From JAKFEW01 sp036675505 (GTDB lineage: Bacteria; Cyanobacteriota; Sericytochromatia; S15B-MN24; JAQBPE01): a DNA stretch of 7,675 nt. The stretch lies in assembly GCA_036675505.1 (NCBI GenBank), contig JAKFEW010000055.1, forward strand, positions 1-7,675, read 5' to 3'. The notes beneath the pieces are model-generated. The model worked only from the letters and a program-made list of their open reading frames with translations. It did not search any database and was not told where the DNA came from. This document shows positions 1 to 4,830 of this stretch, piece by piece (the stretch's first letter is position 1; the number at the start of each line of letters is the position of its first letter). Both the position numbers and the translations under genes were made by a program.

Positions 1-265
1 AGGCCTGGCGGTCGGCCGCGGGGCGGGCGTTCGGCAGGGGCTGAGCCGCCCCCGCCGCGGCCGGCGCGACCAACCTGGGCATGGCCGGCGGCACGCGCGC
101 GGGGTCCGGCGCCGCGTCGAGCCTGAACGTCAGGGCCTGGGGCGGGGCCGCCCGCCGCACCGCGGGCGCCACCTCGCAACCGGCCGACACAGCGGCGATC
201 GCCAACGCCATGGCGACGCCACGCCCGCGCCGGGCTCGCGCCCGGCCGCGCTCCACTCGCAGCAC
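1..265 (-). CDS. lipoprotein, N-terminal part (runs off left edge)
   Basis: An open frame starts at a GTG at 265 on the minus strand and stays open to the window edge (88 codons), so the gene is partial. The start is chosen because GAGGGGGG (273-280) lies about six bases upstream as a strong ribosome binding site. The first 30 residues form a lipoprotein signal peptide: an arginine-rich n-region (residues 3-15), a hydrophobic stretch VAMALAIAAV (17-26) and a lipobox VSAGC with Cys30 as the predicted lipidated residue. The rest seen is rich in alanine, proline and arginine, like a flexible linker, with no recognisable domain. A later ATG at codon 19 would remove the charged n-region and is less likely. 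The product is inferred to be exported and anchored to a membrane; its function cannot be told from this part. Confidence 0.62.
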   Translation of the reverse strand, partial: MLRVERGRARARRGRGVAMALAIAAVSAGCEVAPAVRRAAPPQALTFRLDAAPDPARVPPAMPRLVAPAAAGAAQPLPNARPAADRQA

Positions 266-611
266 CGTGAGACCCCCCTCAGACGGCCAGCATCCCCGTT
301 GAATCGTCGCCGGACCATCGGCCCGACGCGCCGAGCCCGGCGCATCGACGCGCCGGACGTTCGTTCCGGCTGCGCGGCCGGCGCGCGACCGCGCAGCGCG
401 CGGTCGATCCCCTGGTCAGTTGTACCATTGCTTGCCAGGTCGAGCTTCTCGACCAGCTTGCACGATCGTTGCGCTTTCGTGAATGATCGAGGGGCTTGAC
501 TTCGCGATGCCGTCACGTCACCAGGTCGGCCGGCGACCCGGATCGGTTCAAATCGGCGCGCAAGGGGTATAGAGCCCTCGGTCGGTTCGCGCCGGGCGAG
601 CGCGGGTCGAG
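266..611. other. gene-free gap with two small hairpins
   Basis: I see no convincing gene in this stretch; frames open here on both strands lack ribosome binding sites and protein-like composition. It holds the 5' region of the minus-strand lipoprotein gene. It also has two inverted repeats: a 9-bp stem with an AGC loop at 387-407 (arms CGACCGCGC and GCGCGGTCG) and a 7-bp stem with a CTT loop at 438-454 (arms GGTCGAG and CTCGACC). Neither is followed by a T-run on either strand, so they do not read as terminators. A TATAGA at 568-573 resembles a -10 box but has no acceptable -35 partner. Confidence 0.5.
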
Positions 612-640
612 TTGACCGACTCGTCGAAAACGACTAAGAT
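612..640 (+). promoter_or_regulatory. sigma70-type promoter of the leader ORF unit
   Basis: TTGACC (612-617) and TAAGAT (635-640) are separated by exactly 17 bases, matching the housekeeping consensus at 5/6 and 4/6 positions. The predicted transcription start is about 647. The spacer contains the hairpin-type dyad GTCG-AAAA-CGAC (623-634), and the -35 box lies inside another dyad, CGAGT (608-612) with ACTCG (619-623). Both could be operator sites. The AT-rich run from 627 to 663 stands out against the GC-rich surroundings. Confidence 0.65.
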
Positions 641-654
641 TTATTTGGATTACA

Positions 655-664
655 GCTCTTTAAC
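655..664 (+). promoter_or_regulatory. boxA-like antitermination element
   Basis: GCTCTTTAAC lies about eight bases after the predicted transcription start. It matches the core of the Escherichia coli rRNA boxA, the site bound in RNA by NusB-NusE(S10), at every position. No rRNA gene follows here; a short ORF and a terminator do. The match is seen directly, but a role in binding Nus factors is inferred, and a 10-base match can arise by chance. Confidence 0.4.
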
Positions 665-727
665 GGGTGCCCCGGACTTCCGCTCAGGCCATGGCCCAGG
701 CGGCAATCCACGAGAAAGAGGTCCATC

Positions 728-853
728 ATGCCGAGCCTGGATGATCTCCTCGCGGTGCTTCGCCGTCTCATGACCGGCGCGCCCGTGCCTGCGCCCGTGC
801 CCATCCCTGTGCGGGTGGATGCCCGCCTGGACCGCCGTCGCCGCCGCCGCTAG
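728..853 (+). CDS. 41-residue arginine-ending small protein or leader peptide
   Basis: A short ORF starts at ATG 728, with the purine-rich ribosome binding site AAAGAGG at 715-721, six bases upstream. It has three parts: an amphipathic start MPSLDDLLAVLRRLM, a proline-valine stretch APVPAPVPIPV (residues 18-28) and a tail ending in six consecutive arginines coded at 833-850 (five CGC, one CGT), directly before the TAG stop. A Rho-independent terminator begins 16 bases after the stop and the AEC transporter gene starts 45 bases after that. A run of identical codons next to a terminator, upstream of a gene with no promoter of its own, is typical of an attenuator leader peptide. It could instead be a free-standing small basic protein. 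I do not recognise a family. Translation is likely given the binding site; the regulatory role is inference. Confidence 0.6.
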   Translation: MPSLDDLLAVLRRLMTGAPVPAPVPIPVRVDARLDRRRRRR

Positions 854-869
854 GCGCGCCGGGAGGGGG

Positions 870-895
870 GCAGGGCCACAGGCCCTGCTTTTTTT
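870..895 (+). terminator. Rho-independent terminator between leader ORF and AEC gene
   Basis: A perfect 8-bp stem (GCAGGGCC at 870-877 and GGCCCTGC at 881-888) with an ACA loop is followed directly by seven Ts (889-895). This is a textbook intrinsic terminator. It ends the short unit begun at 612 and would block transcription of the AEC gene unless it is bypassed. An upstream segment, CCTGCGCCC (788-796), could pair with GGGGGCAGG (866-874) with one mismatch, which would occupy the 5' arm of the terminator as an antiterminator. Confidence 0.9.
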
Positions 896-940
896 CTGCC
901 CGTCCCGCCGCTGCCTCGCCGGATCGCCGACCCTGCGCCC

Positions 941-1840
941 GTGCTGACGCTGATCGCCTTCGCCGCCCTCCTCGTGGGGGGCGGCTTCCTGCTGGCGCGC
1001 CAGGGCTGGGTGCGGCCGGAGGCCGCGAGCGAGCTCAACCGCATCGTGCTGGTCGGGCCCCTGCCGGCGCTGGTCCTGCTCGCCGTCCACGACGTGACGC
1101 CCCGCGCGGCGCTGCTCGCGCTGCCGGCGCTCGCCTGGGCCGCTGTAGCGGTCAGCCTGCTGCTCGGCTGGCTCGTCAGCCGCGCGCTCGGCCTCGGGCG
1201 GCCCGAGAGCGGGGCTGTGATGCTCGCGATGGCCTTCGGCAACACCACTTACCTGGGCTACCCGGCCATCGAGGCCCTCTACGGACGCGATCAGCTCGGC
1301 CTCGCGGTCTGGTTCGACCAGCTCGGCGCGACGCTCGCCGCGACCACGGCCGGGGCCTTCGTCGCCTTCCACTTCGGCGCTGTGGCGAGCGGGCGCTGGG
1401 CGGTGGCGCGCCGGCTCGCGACCTTCCCGCCGCTCTGGGCCGTGGCGCTCGGGCTCGCCACCACGACCCTCGCTGTGCCGGGGCCGCTGCGCGAGCTGCT
1501 CGGCCGGCTCGCCGACCTCACGGTGCCGCTCATGCTGCTCGCGCTCGGCCTCGCCTTGCGGCCTGCTGGGCTGGGCGCGCGCTGGCGCTCGCTCGCGGCG
1601 GTCGCGGCCTACAAGCTCATCGGCATGCCGGCGCTGGTCTGGCTGGCCTGTCGCGCGCTCGGGCTGCCCGAGGCGATCGTGCGCGTGGCGGTGCTCGAGG
1701 CGGCGATGCCGGTCATGTTCTATGCGCTGGTGCTGGCCCAGGCGGGCGGGCTCGCAGCCACGCTGGTCGCCGACCTGGTCATGGCGAGCACGCTCGCCTC
1801 GCTCGTCACGATCCCGCTCTGGTGGTGGCTTGTCGGCTGA
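941..1840 (+). CDS. AEC (auxin efflux carrier) family transporter
   Basis: This 299-residue protein is almost wholly hydrophobic, with about ten membrane segments in two halves, as in the AEC family of secondary carriers (auxin, malonate, malate and related organic anions). The diagnostic motif NTTYLGYP lies at residues 101-108 in the first half, followed by GRDQLGLAVWFDQLG. The second half begins near residue 155, after a short basic loop. The length is close to the usual ~300. The start is the GTG at 941; no strong ribosome binding site precedes it, so a slightly different start is possible. The 45 bases between the upstream terminator and this start are GC-rich with no promoter. Expression therefore probably depends on readthrough from the promoter at 612. 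The gene ends 9 bases from the convergent yraN. The family call is firm; the substrate cannot be inferred. Confidence 0.88.
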   Translation: MLTLIAFAALLVGGGFLLARQGWVRPEAASELNRIVLVGPLPALVLLAVHDVTPRAALLALPALAWAAVAVSLLLGWLVSRALGLGRPESGAVMLAMAFGNTTYLGYPAIEALYGRDQLGLAVWFDQLGATLAATTAGAFVAFHFGAVASGRWAVARRLATFPPLWAVALGLATTTLAVPGPLRELLGRLADLTVPLMLLALGLALRPAGLGARWRSLAAVAAYKLIGMPALVWLACRALGLPEAIVRVAVLEAAMPVMFYALVLAQAGGLAATLVADLVMASTLASLVTIPLWWWLVG

Positions 1841-1849
1841 CCGCGCGCC

Positions 1850-2206
1850 TCAAGGAAATGCCGCTTCGAGGTGGCGCAGGCTGGGCTTGGCGCCGCGCAG
1901 GTCGACGCACACGACGTCGAAGCGGCACGGCCTGCCCGGGTGATGGCCCATGTAAACGCGCGCGAGCGCCATCAGCTGGCGGCGCTTGCGCGCGTCCACC
2001 GCGTCGGCCGCGTCGCCCCAGCGCTCGCTCCGGCGGGCCTTGACCTCCACGAAGACGATCGTGGGGCCGTCCTCGCACACCAGGTCGATCTCGCCGCGGC
2101 CGAAGCGCCAGTTGCGTGCGCGCACGCCGAGGCCGCGCGCGATCAGGTAGCCGAAGGCCAGGCCCTCGCCGGAGTAGCCGAAGGCCTTGCGTCGGTCGGG
2201 TCGCAT
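1850..2206 (-). CDS. yraN: YraN/UPF0102 family endonuclease-like protein
   Basis: The 118-residue protein matches the UPF0102 (YraN) family over its length. Family hallmarks are G13-E14 followed by AFGYLIARG, RNWRFGRGEIDLV (31-43, with E39 and D41), VFVEVKAR (51-58, with E54 and K56) and a helix DARKRRQLMALARVY. The E/D...D...E-x-K pattern is the metal-binding core of the restriction-endonuclease-like fold. The protein is presumed a cytoplasmic nucleic-acid-binding protein, often found near genes for RNA or replication functions; its cellular job is not well established. The start MRPDRRKAFG at 2206 is chosen because homologues begin near this point. A longer frame from 2290 adds 28 residues of low-complexity proline and glycine. 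No clear ribosome binding site precedes 2206, but TGGTACGAT sits 7 bases before it and suggests a leaderless mRNA. Confidence 0.88.
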   Translation of the reverse strand: MRPDRRKAFGYSGEGLAFGYLIARGLGVRARNWRFGRGEIDLVCEDGPTIVFVEVKARRSERWGDAADAVDARKRRQLMALARVYMGHHPGRPCRFDVVCVDLRGAKPSLRHLEAAFP

Positions 2207-2212
2207 GGCCCG

Positions 2213-2221
2213 ATCGTACCA
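2213..2221 (-). promoter_or_regulatory. extended -10 promoter candidate for yraN
   Basis: On the minus strand TGGTACGAT reads as an extended -10 box (TGnTAnnnT, TACGAT being 4/6 of TATAAT). The expected start, seven bases after the last T, falls on the A of the yraN ATG at 2206. No -35 box of quality is seen. The spacing is what a leaderless transcript would show. Confidence 0.35.
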
Positions 2222-2299
2222 GCGCGTGGGCCCGCGCGGAGGCGGGCCGGACGTTTCAGGCGCGCCTGGGCCCCTGAACAGCCCAAGCAATCATCGAAC

Positions 2300-2329
2300 C
2301 TTAACGAAGGATTAAACAGTCCGTAACCC
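2300..2329 (+). promoter_or_regulatory. three 11-base-phased TTAA repeats, response-regulator-type site
   Basis: CTTAACGA (2300), ATTAAACA (2311) and CGTAACCC (2322) recur at an exact 11-base period, each followed by three spacer bases. This matches the form of OmpR/PhoB-family binding sites, and especially the cyanobacterial Pho box (three repeats of a PyTTAA-type octamer with 3-base gaps). The site lies 79 bases before the lipoprotein start. In sequence this rich in GC such a run is conspicuous. An additional inverted pair, CCTTAAC (2299-2305) and GTTAAGG (2339-2345), overlaps it. The regulator is inferred, not known. Confidence 0.4.
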
Positions 2330-2407
2330 TAACTGGAGGTTAAGGCGGCGACAACTGCTTCAGGAGTCCGGGGCCAGGGGTCCCGCACCATGGTTTTGGA
2401 GGTCGTC

Positions 2408-3256
2408 ATGTCCACCCGCCTGCGTCCCGTCGCCCTTTCGCTCGTCGCCATGCTCGCGCTCGCGGGCTGCTCGGCCCCGCGCACAGGCCTGGCGGTCGAG
2501 CCGGCCGAGCTTGCGACCCGCACCGCAACGCCGGTGGCCGCCATGACCACGGGCGTTGCGGCCGCTGCAACATCGGCGGCCGCGCCGAGCGTGCGCGTCG
2601 AGGCCGGCCGCGCTGCCGCCACGCCCACGGCGGCCACGCCCGCGGGCTACCTGCGTGTGGTCGGCCACAGCGATCTTTCGCGCGCGGAGCTGCGCGAGGA
2701 CGCCGAAGACGGCGGCTACCGCGTGCAGTCCTCGGTCTCGGTGCCCAGCGTGACGGGCCACGTGCGCCGCTCGGCGGGCGTGAACTACCTGCTCGAGGCG
2801 AAGCGCAACCACCTGGGCGTGAAGACGCCCACGCCCACGACCTACACGCTCAAGACCTCGGACGAGGCGATCCGCCTGTGGCTCGCCCAGCACGTGAACG
2901 ACAAGGTGAACGTGAAGGGCCTGTTCACAGCCGACAACGCGGTGACCGTGACCTTCGCCGACAAGGCGATCGACCTCGGCTTCCTGACCGACTGGTGGAC
3001 CAAGGGCAAGCTGCGCGGCACGCTCGTGGGCGCGGACGGCCTGCCGCTCGTGAACGTCGAGGTGAAGGCGCGCAGCAGCGCCGGCTACGTCTTCCTCGGC
3101 AACACCGACGACACGGGCGCCTTCGCGCTCAGGAACCTCGCGCCCGGCGACTACCAGATCTGGCTCTCGAAGGTCGGCTACGGCGTCGTGTCCCGCCTGA
3201 TCGAGATCAAGGCCCACAAGGCGACCGACGTCGAGGGCAAGCTCTACAAGAACTGA
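2408..3256 (+). CDS. lipoprotein with carboxypeptidase-regulatory-like domain
   Basis: This 282-residue protein starts with a lipoprotein signal peptide: STRLRP, a hydrophobic stretch and the lipobox LAGC with Cys21. Residues 22-78 are an Ala/Thr/Val-rich linker. Residues ~80-197 form a middle region (beginning YLRVVGHSDLSRAEL) that I do not recognise. Residues ~198-282 look like a carboxypeptidase-regulatory-like beta-sandwich (the CarboxypepD_reg type), with GTLVGADGLPLVNVEVKA, TDDTGAFALRNLAPGDYQIWL and a repeat-end GYGVV. Such domains are common in surface proteins and act in binding or as spacers rather than as enzymes. ATG 2408 is preferred over ATG 2390 because GGAGGT (2398-2403) lies four bases upstream and the signal peptide then has normal proportions. 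A membrane-anchored surface role is inferred. Function is unknown; the phased repeats upstream suggest two-component control. Confidence 0.8.
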   Translation: MSTRLRPVALSLVAMLALAGCSAPRTGLAVEPAELATRTATPVAAMTTGVAAAATSAAAPSVRVEAGRAAATPTAATPAGYLRVVGHSDLSRAELREDAEDGGYRVQSSVSVPSVTGHVRRSAGVNYLLEAKRNHLGVKTPTPTTYTLKTSDEAIRLWLAQHVNDKVNVKGLFTADNAVTVTFADKAIDLGFLTDWWTKGKLRGTLVGADGLPLVNVEVKARSSAGYVFLGNTDDTGAFALRNLAPGDYQIWLSKVGYGVVSRLIEIKAHKATDVEGKLYKN

Positions 3257-3266
3257 CGCGCGTCAG
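3253..3266. repeat. 14-bp palindrome spanning two convergent stop codons
   Basis: CTGACGCGCGTCAG is a perfect palindrome. It holds the TGA of the plus-strand lipoprotein gene (3254-3256) and, symmetrically, the TGA of the minus-strand gene (3263-3265). No T-run follows on either strand, so it is not a standard intrinsic terminator. It could still form a small hairpin in both mRNAs. Confidence 0.6.
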
Positions 3267-3721
3267 GGGCTCATGGGGAAGACGAAGGTCGTGCTCTTCG
3301 CTTCGCTGGCGTCCGCCTCGGCGAAGGTGGGCGCGGTCGCCGTGATCTCGCGGACGCGGTTCTGCTCGTAGACGCAGCGCGCGCCGATCTCGTCCTGGTA
3401 GCGGAACGTGTAGACGTAGCCGATCTCGGCGCGGCTGGTCTTCACCATGATCCGGCGCTTGTGGCCGACGATCAGCTTGAGGAAGCCGTTCGCCTCCTCG
3501 AGCGTCCAGCCGTCGTCGGGCGCGATCCAGGTCACGGCCACCACCCGCGCGCGGTCGTCCGTCGGGTACGGGTGGTCGGTGTAGACGCGCACGGACTTCG
3601 CGCCATGTCGGCGCGCCATCTCGCGCGCGACGGTCACGCTGTCGCCGAGCCGGGCTTCGGCAGGCGCAGCGGCGGTCCAGAGGGCCGCTATGACAAGCAG
3701 GAAACAGGTTGGGAATCGCAT
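3263..3721 (-). CDS. small secreted protein of unknown function
   Basis: The 152-residue product begins with a Sec signal peptide: MRFP, a hydrophobic core CFLLVIAALWTAAAP and a predicted cleavage after AEA (residue 23). Cys6 lies too early to be a lipobox, so this is taken as a soluble exported protein. The mature ~129 residues have a mixed alpha/beta look, with motifs VRVYTDHPYPTDD, VVAVTWIAPDDGWTLEEANGFL and IGYVYTFRYQDEIGARCVYEQN. They carry one cysteine and no family that I recognise. The gene converges on the lipoprotein gene with six bases between the stops, and is divergent from the importer operon across an 80-base gap. A perfect TATAAT at 3748-3753 lies upstream; no strong ribosome binding site is seen. 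The coding call rests on the signal peptide, composition and fit between neighbours. Confidence 0.68.
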   Translation of the reverse strand: MRFPTCFLLVIAALWTAAAPAEARLGDSVTVAREMARRHGAKSVRVYTDHPYPTDDRARVVAVTWIAPDDGWTLEEANGFLKLIVGHKRRIMVKTSRAEIGYVYTFRYQDEIGARCVYEQNRVREITATAPTFAEADASEAKSTTFVFPMSP

Positions 3722-3747
3722 GATCGGCTAGGCACGCTCGTCTGCCT

Positions 3748-3753
3748 ATTATA
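3748..3753 (-). promoter_or_regulatory. -10 box TATAAT, probably with an opposing plus-strand box
   Basis: On the minus strand TATAAT (3753-3748) is a perfect -10 box, giving a start near 3741 and a leader of about 20 bases for the secreted-protein gene. No good -35 box is found at 16-18 bases. On the plus strand the same bases read TATTAT (3747-3752), a 5/6 -10 box suited to the importer operon, with a weak TCGGCT (3724-3729) at 17 bases. The 80-base gap thus seems to hold overlapping divergent promoters. Confidence 0.45.
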
Positions 3754-3801
3754 CCCACCCCGACGTGGACATCGGTCGCCGGCTTTGCGATCATCCAGGC
3801 C

Positions 3802-4830
3802 ATGATCTCCACGCGTCCGCTCCTCGATCCGCGCTGGTACGCCCTGCTCGCGGCCCTGATCGCCGCCTGGGCGGCCGTGTCGCTGCTCGCGATCAGGCTC
3901 GGCGCGGTGGGTGTCTCATCTTCAGATCTGTGGATCGTGCTGGCGAGCCGCGGCCAGCCCGCCGATCCAGCGCTCGTCGGGCTGGCTGCGATCGTGTGGG
4001 AGGTGCGCGTGCCGCGCGTCGCGCTCGCCGGGCTGGCCGGGGCGGCGCTCGCGATCGCGGGCGCCGCCTGGCAGGGCGTCCTGCGCAACCCGCTCGCCGA
4101 TCCGTACCTGATCGGCGCTTCGGCGGGCGCCGCGCTCGGGGCCGCCGGCGCGATCCTCTTCGGCCTCGGCGGCGGCGCGAGCTGGGCGCTGCCGCTGCTC
4201 GCGTTCGTGGGCGCGATCGGGGCCGTGGCCCTGGTCTACCGCCTCGCGAGCACGGGCGGGCGGGCGCTCTCGGTGGAGCGGCTGCTGCTCGCCGGCGTGG
4301 CGGTGAGCTCGTTCCTCTCGGCCTTGCTCTCGCTCGCGATGCTCGCCAAGGCGGAAGCCTTCACCCAGCTCTACTTCTGGCTGATGGGCGGGCTCTCCGG
4401 CCGCGGCTGGGAGCATGTGGCGCTGCTCGTGCCGTACGCGGCGCTGGCGAGCGCCGGGCTTTTGGCCTACGTGCCGCGGCTGAATCTGCTCCAGCTCGGC
4501 GAGGAGACGGCGCGCGGGCTGGGCGTCGACCTCGCGCGCGATCAGCGGGTGGTGATCGCGCTGGCCGCGCTGCTCACGGCGGCGGTCGTCTCGGTGTGCG
4601 GCATGATCGGCTTCGTGGGCCTGGTCGTGCCGCACGTCGCGCGCCTGCTCGCGGGGCCGGACCTCAGGCGCATGCTGCCGGTGGCGGCGGTGCTGGGCGC
4701 TGGCCTGCTCACGGCGGCCGATCTCGCAGCCAGGCTGCTCTGGGCGCCCGTCGAGATCCCGGTGGGCGTGCTCACGGCGATGCTGGGTGCGCCCTTCTTC
4801 CTCATGTTGCTCGCGCGGCGGCCGGCATGA
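3802..4830 (+). CDS. FecCD/BtuC-type ABC importer permease
   Basis: The 342-residue protein is the membrane subunit of a type II ABC importer (FecCD family), which takes up cobalamin, haem or iron-siderophores across the inner membrane as a homodimer. Diagnostic stretches are RVPRVALAGLAGAALAIAG followed by WQGVLRNPLADPYLIGASAG (69-109), YFWLMGGLSGRGW near 191-203, the cytoplasmic coupling loop LGEETARGLGVDL (about 233-245) that meets the ATPase, and GMIGFVGLVVPHVARLL (about 267-283). Some nine to ten membrane segments are expected, and the length is typical. ATG 3802 has only a weak binding site (CCAGG). The stop overlaps the start of the ATPase gene as ATGA, so the two are translationally coupled. 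No substrate-binding protein gene flanks the pair and the 80-base gap upstream is too short for a cobalamin riboswitch. The substrate thus stays open between cobalamin, haem and iron chelates. Confidence 0.93.
   Translation: MISTRPLLDPRWYALLAALIAAWAAVSLLAIRLGAVGVSSSDLWIVLASRGQPADPALVGLAAIVWEVRVPRVALAGLAGAALAIAGAAWQGVLRNPLADPYLIGASAGAALGAAGAILFGLGGGASWALPLLAFVGAIGAVALVYRLASTGGRALSVERLLLAGVAVSSFLSALLSLAMLAKAEAFTQLYFWLMGGLSGRGWEHVALLVPYAALASAGLLAYVPRLNLLQLGEETARGLGVDLARDQRVVIALAALLTAAVVSVCGMIGFVGLVVPHVARLLAGPDLRRMLPVAAVLGAGLLTAADLAARLLWAPVEIPVGVLTAMLGAPFFLMLLARRPA

Noticed and set aside
81..516. Short open frames on both strands in the left 500 bases
   Set aside because: Arg/Pro-rich, without ribosome binding sites. 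The only protein-like frame here is the minus-strand lipoprotein starting at 265.
545..573. Promoter with TATAGA (568-573)
   Set aside because: The best-placed -35 (GGTTCA, 545-550) matches consensus at only two positions; the promoter at 612-640 is far better.
2360..3217. Minus-strand open frame opposite the lipoprotein gene
   Set aside because: No ribosome binding site or domain; the plus-strand frame has a signal peptide, lipobox and recognisable domain.
3722..3801. Cobalamin riboswitch upstream of the importer
   Set aside because: The gap is only 80 bases, too short for the ~200-base element, and no B12-box-like sequence is seen.
192..4060. GCGATCGC octamers (near 194 and 4050), which recall the cyanobacterial HIP1 repeat
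   Set aside because: Only two copies in 7.7 kb of GC-rich DNA; not enough above chance expectation to indicate HIP1 enrichment.
3765..4826. Upstream extension of the ATPase reading frame, which stays open back to 3765
   Set aside because: It is arginine-rich shadow coding in another frame of the permease gene. The ATGA overlap and the ATPase N-terminus place the real start at 4827.
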